NCBI GenBank assembly: GCA_022497155.1
Contig: MU385771.1
Span: 124,001 to 188,000, forward strand
Direction: 5' to 3'
Length of the DNA: 64,000 nucleotides
From: Whalleya microplaca
Taxonomy: Eukaryota > Ascomycota > Sordariomycetes > Xylariales > Xylariaceae
Under the pieces are notes generated by a model. The model did not search any database. It had not been told where the DNA came from and was given only the letters and a program-made list of their open reading frames with translations. Both the position numbers and the translations under genes were made by a program. This document shows, piece by piece, positions 22,645-33,484 of the stretch (position 1 is the stretch's first letter; every line of letters begins with the position of its first letter).

Positions 22645-25600
22645 TGGGTTAGTTAGGCTAGGTCTGGGCAGGTTGGGTCAGGTTATATTGGGTCAGGTCA
22701 GGTCGGCTGCAAGATAGGGGGCACAAAAGGAGGTTGGGTTTGAGGTCATGGAATGAAGACCACAACTGAATGACTTCCAAGTTTACGGTAGGGTTTGGTA
22801 CCTGGAATGATCCGTATGAGTTAGGAAGTCAAAGCCAGTCCAACTATAATTATCGCTTTATCACTACAGAAAGCAGGTTGCTGGATAGTTCCATCCGTGT
22901 GAGAAAACCCCCATCGTAGGCAAGTGATGAAGATATGTCGTTGTGTGGCCATTAGTAATTAGGTCTTACATTGCCTTAGGATGTTACGCTACATCAGTCA
23001 TCATTCTTGGCGGAATCAGAGGTGACACCTTTGCTGAACTTCACAGCGAGGAGAGTTGCCTCTTATGCTAGTGTAGACGGCGGTTTCTATATTCTACGGT
23101 GTCGCCAAAACGACGCCGTTATTGCGGTGCAGCAATAACGCCTTGTCAATATGGGACAAAGTAATGAGGAGTATAGTGACTTGATTAGTGCAAGGTGAAG
23201 CTATAGGAAGGTGGCGTAGCCACCTTATATATACATGTATAGGCGGCCGGCCCGTACCTCCACTCAGCCCTATAGGGCGTATGTTAACACGCCTAACATA
23301 TCCCCGCAACATACGGGTTAAGATCGATTTTTTTATCTTCCAAGTATATTTACATAGGCTGAGGGCCATAGATTGGTGTTGAATAAAGAGTATACCATGT
23401 GAATTGTTTGAGTTAAATTCGGTGATCGACAGCAATGGAAATAGTCGCGTCATATCCATCCAACATATAGCTGTTGATAAATATTACGAGTTGTAAGCAT
23501 CTTAGTCTATCTACATATTGCACACTATTTCAATTTTTAACTGACTCGAAAGGAATAATCCTACTATGTACCACTATCGTACCTACGCTGAATTGTAATA
23601 ATAGTGGTATTTCAGTAACATATATTTTAAAGAAGAAATATAAATGGAGGTGAGAGTCGTTGCATAAGCGTTGCGTATGCTACGTGGCAGTTGATGGGTT
23701 GTGTGACAGTCGATAGGCTATGTAGCTGACGGTATAGGAGGAATGCTTCCATTTGAATAGATAAAAGGTCTTAGAAAAAAAACGAAGATGATTCTTCAAC
23801 TAGGTATGACTAATAGTAGCTAGTGCTATGAAGCTGGCGGATTCTTGCAATTATGAAACTAGTTTCCAAATAGCACACCTCTTTATTATTGTGTTTTGAC
23901 CGTGAGGCTCAATCTCATGGGTCGAAGCCGATTCTTCCCTACAGCATAAGGGTTTGAAAGGGTAGGACTCGCACCATATCGAGAGACTCATCTAGCAGAT
24001 CTAGGTTGCCAGGGATTGCTGAAAAGTTTGCACATGATGGGCATTGCTACTATTAGTGGTACATCCCATGGCCTTGTTGGTCATATACACAACGGTGACA
24101 GGATGCATTCTATCGCACCAGTCCAGCAGTCTCGTAACCATTATTCTAGCATAACCGTTGTTAATATTAATTATTACATTTTTGCACTCCATAGCCTTAA
24201 AAAACAATTAATCTGTTCTATAAAAGCCGACGTAGTTCCAAGTCATCCCGCCCAAACGACATTCCTGCTCGCATGTCATATATTCTCATCAGAAGTTTAA
24301 GCACAATATCAGGTTGTAAGTTCGGGCCTTTCCTCCTTGAGAACGAGTGGCGTGCCTGCTCGTCTACATAGAAACCTCGGCGCTCAAAACTCTAATGCAA
24401 GCTTGTGGCGCTACAATCGCAGGGGAGCTAATGCAGACTCATGGTACATGGTTTCGTTGGTCAGGGGGCCTTACACAGTTATGATGGATTTGATTGTCTC
24501 AGTCTCGAATGAATGAGGACAATATTACGTCGAGAGGCACCCTTCCCTATCCTAACATTTCATGTTTGTAAAGATACTGAATAGTGACCGACCAAGCTCA
24601 CCTCTGATACTAGAGGTTGATGAATCTGTTCTGGCAGGTGGATCTGATGTCTGCAATGTAACCTGTAGGTTTTGCTGAGTATGGAGCAAATCTGCCAAGC
24701 TACGGATCGATCTACATATTTGCCCGGCTCGAAGCGGGAAGGGGGACGGCCCGTCGAATCTCGCGAGGCTCAGATCGGAACCCCGCATTACTTCGCATTA
24801 CTTAACAGAGGATATCCAAGCAGTCTGAAAAGATGAGATACTGCGTCAAATTTTCTAGCCGTTGTCCAACATCAGGATAGTGAGCGCACTGGAATGCAAC
24901 CCTGCAACGGTGATAGAAGATTGGTAGCCTCTCATGTGGAACTTGTCCGCAATGAGAGAATATTGGCATCGAGACGGAAGCGCTTATAGCTGCCCAAACA
25001 ACAGCTGAAGAAAGTGGTCGCCTATTCCCGGGTAACTTTTCTTTTCCTTGTTTCGCGTGGCAGTGGAACTCGGCTGGTTTTTGGGGTCGCTTACTCCGCC
25101 ACACTATGCAGTCGAGATATGATGAAACGTCTGGGCTGATAGCGGTGTGTAGAGCGTTCGTATGCGATGTCATTCAGATAATCACACACGAGATCGGGGA
25201 ATTGATAGTATGCATATTGAGATGGTAGTCCAAGAACAAGTGGACAGGGGCTTTGTCGCTCCGTGTATGTGGTAACTAATGTTCTGAGTTTCCCAGCGAC
25301 TCCATAATGCAACCGATCTAAACGAGTAGAGAGGTATGGCAAGAAGAGGCAACTTAAGCACGCTTGAATACAATCAGGGATACCCTACTAGCGATCTTAC
25401 TCTGCATTGAATCCGAGCCATAAAGTGCAGTTTCCCGGCTTCCACAGGCAGACAGGGGTATGAAAACGTGGTGTATGATGACAGATACTGCTAGCATCGG
25501 TATTCCTTGCGATAGGTCGTACAAAGCAACGACGAGGTATCGATGTGGCTGAGACTAGGCAAGCGAGCAGGCCTATATCCCAATGAAAACTACCCACTGT

Positions 25601-25975
25601 CGGGAATATTCGCCCTTTTGAGTCGTCACCCGTCGGTAACAAACTCAGCTGCTGCATTTTCATCTGATGACACAAAATAAACTTTAGCTGATAGGTAGCT
25701 AATGACAGTTGACGGGATGCTACGCCGCACCTGCATATTGGGGTATATCACCCTCTGAGCCTTTGCGACTTTCGATCATTTCTATGACATTGGCACCCGC
25801 GCTTATCCCTGGCTGTTCTCCCCCCCCCCCCCCCCCCTGAGGTCGAATGTTAGTTCAACTCATCGGGAAACTCTTCTTCTTTTCAGTAGTTGGAACTCTA
25901 GATTATATATATACACTCGCTACAGAAAGGCTTGACTTGACATTGCAGTATTGATTGAGACGTACGTTAGCGATT
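22645..25975. other. 3.3-kb gene-poor AT-rich region
   Basis: No gene could be supported. Between 23.0 and 24.3 kb the sequence is AT-rich and repeat-like: a small hairpin (CGTTATTGC/GCAATAACG near 23117-23143), and near 23240-23292 a segment resembling 5260-5310. Between 24.55 and 25.68 kb several overlapping minus-strand ORFs of 62-123 codons occur with higher GC; they may be a decayed gene, but no start, splice pattern or domain could be assembled. A C18 homopolymer (25820-25837) sits about 140 bases before the LaeA-like start codon. Confidence 0.5.
23240..23292. repeat. Dispersed repeat fragment, related to 5260-5310
   Basis: Both places contain a GGCC-rich stretch with a GCCC box, then 'CCCTAnAGGGCGTAT' and '(G/C)TTAACAC'. 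The two copies differ mainly by single-base changes. It is probably a relic of the same transposable element family; no ends or target-site duplication were identified. Confidence 0.4.
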
Positions 25976-27666
25976 ATGTCCGAGCCACCAGTCGCCTCGC
26001 CGGAGACCGAGTCAGAAACAGCAAGGGAGACCAGCACTACGCAGACTAGTGGTGTACCACTAGACACAGGGAATCCAACAGCGGTCATTGGTGCAACCCA
26101 AAGCACAGCAGAAGCTGCTGTTACTGCTGCTGCTCCAGCCCCGACGACTACAGGCACAGCAGCTACGGATACTCCCGCACCCCCGCTCGCGAATATCAAT
26201 ATCCTTCCTGCGTCACACTGGGCTCAAGCACCAGCACCGGTCTGCAAACCTGCTATGCAATGCTCAAATTCAATGGAAGGGAACGATAGCTAATAGATGT
26301 TTAGGAGGAGGAGGATGACGACGAGGACGACGATTCCGCTTACGGAGGCAACGCTAGTTCAACGGCATCATTATCGGCTAGCATTCTCGAATATCGAACG
26401 GTTCATGGCCGCACATTCCATAGTGAGCGCGGCAACGCCCAGTCTTGGTGCGACTCTGTCAATTCCTACCGGTCTTGAGCTCGTCATAGCTGATTATTGC
26501 TTTGAGGAACCCCAACGATGCTCAACATGACGAATCTATGGATATCCTGTAAGCTCGCGTTGTAAGGGCTACTGATGCAATGCTAAAACCTAGCAGTCAC
26601 CATGTTTCGACTTTGCTCCAGGATGGAAAGTTATATCTAGCGCCGATCGATAGTAGTTATCAAGTAAGACAGCTATTCCTACAGTTAGTACGGTATACTA
26701 ATATGGGTCTATTACACAGAAAATATTGGACGTGGGTTGCGGAACTGGCAAGTCTTTGGCTCAAGCTAATGCCGTACCACCGGTGTGTCATACTAATATA
26801 TGAGTCTTTAGGAATATGGGCAATGTAATAACCTTTACGATTTTGAACAATTCTTGTCGTGAAAGCTAACTTGATTCAGTGATTTTGCTGATGCATTCCC
26901 TAATGCTGAGGTGGTCGGCGTTGACATCTCTCCGCAACAGCCCCAATGGGTTCCTCCTAACCTGAAGTTCGAGGTTGACGACGTCACTCAACCTTGGACA
27001 TATGAACCTAATAGCTTTGATTACATCCACATGCGTTGGCTAGTAGGCGCCATACCAGACTGGAACTTCTTATACAAGGAAATCTTCAAAGCCTTAAAGC
27101 CTGGAGGATACTTCGAGAACAAAGAATCTTCCGCTATAATCCAGAGCGACGACGGTACGGTCGCGGATGGGTCTGCTCTGGATCAATGGGGCAAAGTGTT
27201 CTCGGAGGCTGGCAAGAAATTTGGACGCAGTTTCCGCGTAGTCGATGATAAGACGCTAAGGCCAGCTATGGAAGAGGCAGGATTCGTTGATATTGAAGAG
27301 CATAGCTTTAAGGCATGTTTGCAACCTACAACTTAGGTGTGTACATGCAGCTGACTGGCTGCTATCGAACAGACACCCCTGGGATCTTGGCCCGCCGATA
27401 AAAAAATGAAGGAGATCGGCCAATACAATCAACTCGCTCTTGAACAGGATATTGAAGGTACAGTCCGATGCTGGTATTGCATTCTCTATTGAGAATTCGC
27501 TGACGTATTACTAGGCTTTGTGGTATATTTGTGGACGAAAGTAATGGGGTGGTCAACAGAAGAAATTCAAGTCTACGCCGCACACCTGCGGCGTGAGTTA
27601 CGCTCGAAGAAATACCATCCTTATTACCCTCAAACCGTGATGATCGGTCGGAAGCCGTTAGCTTAA
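25976..27666 (+). CDS. LaeA-like SAM-dependent methyltransferase, nine exons
   Basis: Nine exons: 25976-26239, 26305-26447, 26507-26548, 26594-26663, 26720-26747, 26812-26824, 26880-27312, 27373-27457, 27515-27666. The sum is exactly 410 codons (409 residues). The N-terminus (1-88) is Thr/Ala/Pro-rich, followed by an acidic run. Then come '[11 protein letters not shown]', '[12 protein letters not shown]', '[17 protein letters not shown]', SAM motif I 'DVGCGTGIWAIDFAD' (from about residue 177), '[15 protein letters not shown]', 'DDVTQPW', '[14 protein letters not shown]', 'LKPGGYFE', and a C-terminal 'EIGQYN...GWSTEEIQ...GRKPLA'. These are the marks of the fungal LaeA/umta-type family. Introns 5 (26748-26811) and 7 (27313-27372) need GC-AG splicing, and exon 6 has only 13 nt. 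LaeA itself is a nuclear regulator of secondary metabolism; most relatives are of unknown role. Stops that seem to break the frame all fall in introns. Confidence 0.85.
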
Positions 27667-28816
27667 GAGATATATTGATAAGTACACCACGACTTTCGGT
27701 TTAGATATATATATATCACCTCTCATTTGCCTGGTTGGCAGACGAGATGGATGTAAAAATACTGCTTTAGAATACGCCAGCAATCAATTATCGACAAATT
27801 ATATAAATCGATCTTGCGTTATCGAAAATAATAGAAGCACTGCTTTCATTCTTCAACAGTTACCTGAATATGGCGAGGGAGTTGTTGCCCGAGTCGAGAA
27901 TATCCCTAGGTAGTGAACAATAAATAATTTTTGTGGTTTGTACACTCGACAAAAGTAGTTGGACTTAAATGTCGCTAGGTAGCATTTCTTGCAAATCAAC
28001 TCACAGTCGAAAAGGTGATCTTAGTGAAGATCGAGCTGCGCTATCTGCTTGATAAGATGTGCGAGTCTTGTGAATGGCTCGTTTAGCCTGTCTGCGTCGT
28101 CTCAAGTGCTTGTTGAGTACGGGTAAATCGTCACATTGCTCTCTGTCTATTACTCATCCAAACTCCCCTTTCCTTCGGTTTCTCCTCCTTGGGGTTAGTC
28201 CGAGCTTGATAATAAACGAACTCTATCTTGCCTAGGTTTGTCGATATTTATTCCGTTGCTCCTGTTTATACGTTTCCCATATACTTTGTTGCAGATAACG
28301 AATGCCAAGGAGTAGTCTAATACTCTTATGTACTGTAGGAGGCCGTAGGGTTTACGCTTATGGTGAACTACGTAGGTTATACATGGCTGGATTTAGTTGG
28401 CCAATCTCTTTCGTTTCTTCCGAGTCTAAGGACCTCTAAATTACATGAATAACAAATATCCACTTCAAGCACACTAACCTGGTATTTATGTGACTATGAT
28501 AAGTTAACTGCAAGGCTGTAACTTTGCGAGTGGCTTCTCTCGCACTCAGATCGCCCTTGTACTTCGCAAAGCCCCCATTTTAATCCCGGTATACAGCTCG
28601 TACGGATGTCGTGATGAAGTAAATCAGTCTTTGAACACGTCTTCAACCCAAATTTTTTTTTTTTCCGTTATGTGTGTGACAATAGGTGGCCTTCGGACTT
28701 TCAGGTCGGGTGGCTTATATTGCGGTTGGAGTATACCCAAATGTAGATAGTTACAGTCAGTAGTGTAATTGCATCTGACGTTCAAGACCAAATGAATTGC
28801 GTTATCTTTTTCTGTA
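27667..28816. other. Intergenic spacer between converging genes
   Basis: About 1.15 kb, AT-rich, shared 3' flank of the LaeA-like gene (+) and a hypothetical gene (-). It includes a T12 run near 28651. Nothing else was recognised. Confidence 0.5.
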
Positions 28817-29887
28817 TTATCTTCGAGCCATTTCCCCCTGCTGCCACATTCTCAATGCAGACATTACAGCCATGACTGACCACCGCTCCCCGAGAGTCCC
28901 ACTGGCTCCCGTGCCCAGGAACCTAAATTTCATGACCCGATCTGCTGCTGGATTTCGTCTTGAATCTGCCCATACTGCGACGCTGTATTAACAATAATTA
29001 GTTGATTGAAGAATATATACCCTGCAGAGCACATATAGAGAGGTTGATGGTAGGTATGCCAAGCTTCCTCGGAACACATAAATCTACTTCGAAGAACAAC
29101 ACGCGACAGTGAACCAACATAACGTAGAAATGAGGGGGCACGTTTTATGAAAACATAAAAATACTCACATCTCTTTCCCATCACTCGAGAATTCCCCGCC
29201 TCCATTAAAAGCCCACTCGTCGGCCCTGACGCCTGGCGGCGGATCAGTCGTAGTTCTGATCAACTTCCAGCCCGTCGTCGCCGCGCCCAGCAATCCAACA
29301 GCCGAGCCGGCGCTATGCCGCCACTCGAACGTCTCGCGCCGCAGTCTTCCCAGGTCACCGGGACTGGCCGTGCCCACATCGACGTCGAACGCGTACGAGA
29401 TGTGCGGCCAGCTGACGAGGGTGCGCAGCGGCTCCTCGGGCGACATGCCGCTGCCGGACCCCGGAAGTGTAATCACCGAGTGGACCCCGCCAGTGAACGT
29501 CTTGTGCCGCTCCCCCGTTCCGAGGGGCGGGCTGTCGGCGCTCGGTCCGTCATGCAGGATCAGGTTCGGCTGTCCCGGTGAGGAGCCCGGAGCCTGAGTT
29601 ACGGCGAAGATTGGCGATGAGCCATTGTCTTGATCTGCTGCGATGTGGAACTCCCCTGCTGTTGGGCCGCGGTACAATGTCCAAGACACCGGGAACTTTT
29701 GCGGGGTTGCAGGTGCCGGCGGTGATGGGAAAGACGTCTGCGAGGGGGCCCGTTTAGATCGTGGGGGCAGTGCGGGAGACGGGCTTGTCGGGATGTCCGA
29801 TCTCCTAGCAGATACTGGTGAGCCCCCCGGTGGTGCTTGTTCGGGATACCGGGTGTATGCCGGTGGTGCGTCGTCTTCTGGGTTCAT
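28817..29887 (-). CDS. Conserved hypothetical, Pro-rich N-terminus with tubby/LURP-like domain
   Basis: Two exons (29887-29169, 28982-28817; 186-bp intron GTGAGT..CAG) encode 294 residues. The start M-N-P-E-D-D-A-P-P-A-Y-T-R-Y-P looks like a PPxY-type (arrestin/ubiquitin-ligase binding) N-terminus. A Pro/Ser-rich stretch runs to about residue 70. The rest resembles a single beta-rich domain: 'SWTLYRGPTAGEFHI', 'TFEWRHS', 'GLLGAATTGWKLIR', then across the intron 'GKEIVAVWAD', and an end 'KFRFLGTGASGTLGERW' plus a helix 'SVMAVMSALRMW'. Alternating strands and a final hydrophobic helix recall the tubby/LURP-one/scramblase fold, but this is inference. The splice junction restores the frame that carries the conserved-looking end, which supports the model. 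No function is known to me. Confidence 0.7.
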
Positions 29888-30820
29888 ATTGCCGGTCCCA
29901 CTTATTAGAATCCTGCGCAAAAAAGACTCAGTAGCACTAGTCAGTCAAGATTAGAAGCTGCACAGGCTGTGCGATATCTTAGTCGACCTTAAATAGCTAA
30001 ACTGTCGACGGGCCTTTTTGAATCGTCAAGTTTGCCGCCTGAGACATGTTGACTTAGGTAGATGATGAGAGTTAATCCGGCTTAATAGGCTTTCAATGAC
30101 CCACTTCCAAGACAGTGCGCATCCGGGATCGGCGCAGGAAGACCACATCAGCCCATGTATCACTCCGGCAGTATAGTGGTGAGAGAGTATGCGGCAACGA
30201 AGGGGTGTGAGGAGAAGGAAGCACAGATTGTACAAAGAGAAACCAGTGGTACAGGTACAAAGTTAAAAGCATCTGAATGGAAGTGGTTTTATTCGGGCAA
30301 TCGATGACCTGTACTATATGGCATCATGTCCACTTAAAGCCGAGCTGTGCTACAAGCCATTTGCCAGTGGATGCATATCCTCCACGCTGCTTCTTACCTG
30401 AGCGTTTCGAGTTGACTGAGACTATACAGGGGCAAAAAGAAGCATATCTTATCATAATTATACTATATATGTCATTCACTCGACTAATTCCCATTCATGA
30501 TCTACTCTGTTTGGCAAAGCTGCGTGACCCGCGTCCGCTGTAATACACGCAATTGAACCGTTAGGTCAGGTCCACCAAACACAATAGATCTGTTATTCAT
30601 TAACCTTTCTTTCAAATAAGTGGTAATTAATTAGATGTTGAGGACTTCTTTGTCTAGGCATTGTTAGCGCCGTTGTTATACGAGCTTGTCACAGAAGAAA
30701 CAATTATATTGTTCCTTAGTCAAAAGATGCTGTTGTATTCCTATATAAAACCAGAAATATTATAACTACTGTAGTACTATCTTCCCAAGATATACTTGTT
30801 ATCGCCATACATACATCATT
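29888..30820. other. Divergent promoter region
   Basis: About 930 bases between the hypothetical gene (-) and the J-domain gene (+). AT-rich close to 30820. No gene or repeat was seen. Confidence 0.5.
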
Positions 30821-31651
30821 ATGTCTAGCCATAAACTGCCAAGCGGCGACCTCTACGCTCTCCTCGGTGTCGAGAGAGATGCTACCAAACGACAGATTAA
30901 GCTTGCGTTCCTTAAGCATGCTCTAGAAAATCATCCCGATAAAGCAGGAAATACGCGACAGGCGACAGAGACCTTCGTGAAGATTCGAGAGGCCTACGAT
31001 ATTCTATCGGACTCTAAGATGCGACAGGAATACGACGCACAACGTGAACCCGAGACATCCAATGCTGAGTCCTATCCAAGTGGTGAACAGTTGTCAGCGC
31101 AAAGTGCTGCCAGCAATTCCACCAGTAGTGACAAGGAAACTCCTTCAGCTGTTCTGAAAAGGTTTCGGCAGTATGAAGAAGGTATGTTCTCTTCTTCTGC
31201 TTCAAGTGTGACCATGCCAGATTTTAATCAGGCACATTTCCAAGTCCTTCTAGACTCCTTCTCTGATTTTGTGACAGATTATCTCTCGGAAGCCGAAGAA
31301 TTAGACACAGCAGTCGTAGCCAATGTCCGGAAAATCAGCCAGTATATACTAAGAAGCGAGAAGGAAGTCTGGGGAGAAGTGGCGGAAGTATGCGAAAAAG
31401 TCCAACGCCTCAAGGATGATCTTCAACTGGTGGGGTCATTCATTGGCAACATGAAGACTGAAGCGTCGGTGGCCCTAGATGACTGTCTTGAATTGTCGGG
31501 ACTATTGGACCGATATTCATTTCAACTAAATCAGGCACGTTCGCTGGCTTCAGACTGGCTTACAGTCGGAACCAGCCTCGGTCATACTTCGCTTATCGAT
31601 CGAAGAGACCTGATAAAGGAATTATGCCAAACATTGAGAATGTGGCCATAA
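30821..31651 (+). CDS. J-domain (DnaJ/Hsp40) protein with helical C-terminus
   Basis: Single exon, 276 residues. The J domain covers about residues 9-75: 'DLYALLGVERDATKRQIKLAFLKHAL', the H-P-D tripeptide at 38-40, and 'AYDILSDSKMRQEYDAQRE'. It is followed by a Ser-rich linker (80-115) and a C-terminal half (130-276) that is predicted by eye to be all helical with heptad-like spacing of Leu/Val. There is no Gly/Phe region, zinc finger or CTD substrate-binding domain, so it is a class C co-chaperone that directs an Hsp70 to a specific task. The C-terminal part is not a family I recognise. Codon use is less GC-biased than in DPH2 or FAT1. No intron is seen, which is unusual in this window. Confidence 0.85.
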   Translation: MSSHKLPSGDLYALLGVERDATKRQIKLAFLKHALENHPDKAGNTRQATETFVKIREAYDILSDSKMRQEYDAQREPETSNAESYPSGEQLSAQSAASNSTSSDKETPSAVLKRFRQYEEGMFSSSASSVTMPDFNQAHFQVLLDSFSDFVTDYLSEAEELDTAVVANVRKISQYILRSEKEVWGEVAEVCEKVQRLKDDLQLVGSFIGNMKTEASVALDDCLELSGLLDRYSFQLNQARSLASDWLTVGTSLGHTSLIDRRDLIKELCQTLRMWP

Positions 31652-33484
31652 TTAGCTAGCTCTACCGTACCGAATGTAAATTTTGATTCTTACGTAGTTG
31701 TCATCGTGTCTCCGATTATTCAAGATCAAAAGTTCTAATCATGGACTACGCTGAGAAACCTCCTGAGCAAAGGCAGCTTATCTTGGTTACTTTGGTTACT
31801 TTGGATCGGGTCGTTGCTCAAGATGATGTTGAGTAGAGCTTGAAGTACGTCGTGGTGAAAACCTAAGAACGCCATGGGTCCAAGAAAACTTTGACAATAA
31901 TACATACAGCAATTAGACATAATTGAAGTTTTAGCAAATCTCGTTGTTCCTTTGTCCGTCCAAATTGAAAAAAATGTTACAGCTACAACGAAAATTTAAG
32001 AACATTAAATGATCTCTTAATATCTGGAAATTATTTATAACGCTTTACTAGTAATAGGGCGACAAGTCTACACTACTAAAATGATTTTACTGAAAGATGA
32101 TAGTATTTTATAAATTGCCATGATACCGTCTGAAATTCCATGTCCGTATGAATTCTGTATATCTGAAGTGAGAGGGGGTTAAACAATGCCTCATAAACTA
32201 CCTAGGTAACCGTGTGATTCAATTGGAGAGAAGAAATTTGATAGCGTTCTGATTTCTTCCCATCCTCTGTTGATGTGTCTAGACCTAGCCGAGACCAAAG
32301 TTCTGCATTCTGGCGCTCTGGCTACATACAAAGTTATTATACATAGACACGTAAGTAGCTATATGATGCATAGCTGTCCATAAGCTTAGGAATACGTATT
32401 TTCACTGAAATCTTAAATAAAGGCTGTAGAAGTAAATATCCTGACTTTCTTTGGTCCGCCTTTAGATAGGGGTAGACGCCTGGGTAAATAGTCCATGTAT
32501 ATGGAAGTCACGACCTACCTACAAGGGTTGGGGAGGCTTGGCCACCAAATTCCCGTGTATTTTAGTGGAATGTTAATTTGAGGAGGAAAAGGGGAAAAGC
32601 AAAGTCAACAAGACTGGTGAGAAAGTAGTATTAACTGGGCAACTTGGGTGAATTTAGGTTGGGATTCCTCTGCGCTTATTGGATTTCGGTTTAGTAAAAT
32701 ATCGAATTGGGCAAAGAGTCTGTGCGCTGAAGGCGCACTATTAAGCCCAAACTACTTAACCTAGCCTTAACTTAGTAATGCACATAGACAATTGCAACTC
32801 ATCCCTTTTCTAAATCATAACTCTATACATACGGGCGAGAGATGCCATTGGCTAGAATGGAGTCAGCCTTGCTCAAGCCGCACCTTCATCCGCAGGCAAG
32901 GCTAGCATAGGCTATAATGATGGATTCACGATATTAGGTACAACCTTCCCAAACGTGTAGTAAAAGTAAAGACATTACCATTTTACAGGCACTCACTCGG
33001 TGCCCTAGTATTAAGTTCATCAGGGGTCAATGGTCAAAATTGGCTATAGAGCCAAGCGCTAGTTATAGATCACGAGTAGAGCATATGAGGAGGTAGCAAA
33101 CCTACACAGTTGTTGCACGAGGAACTAACTAAAGGTCTGATCGAGGAGCAACCTTATACACACGAATAAACAAAGAATACCAACATTACAGTTTGCTCGG
33201 TGCGAGTCCACGCACTCACCCTCGGAACTTCAAGGATGAACACGTTTAAGTTCGTTAGAATAGCTCCATTACAGAAGTTGAATAGATGCCTGAGAGTAAA
33301 CTTAGCGTTGAGTGAGCGTCGTAAACGTGCTATATATATGTCCCTAGGAGCCCACGGATTTCTTCCCCTTCCAAATTACCAACACTTACCAACACTTGTG
33401 GAGTTGCATATATATAACAACCAACCTGATCAATATTCTACGACTTATACGCATTTGAAGCCAGAGTCTTCTCATAAAATCACC
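31652..33484. other. AT-rich spacer
   Basis: About 1.8 kb with low GC and no credible ORF. The last 250 bases before 33485 are open in the frame of the next gene and contain earlier in-frame ATGs (33236), so the start of that gene is not fixed. Nothing else was recognised. Confidence 0.5.

Noticed and set aside
23880..24000. tRNA-like T-arm on the minus strand
   Set aside because: GGTGCGAGTCC has a mismatch at a conserved position, and no D-arm or acceptor stem could be built.
24802..25173. Patatin- or lipase-like fragment
   Set aside because: A weak resemblance to one loop only; no G-x-S-x-G and no continuous frame.
26297..26530. In-frame stops suggesting a LaeA-like pseudogene
   Set aside because: All stops fall in introns with usable branch and splice sites, and the nine exons sum to exactly 410 codons.
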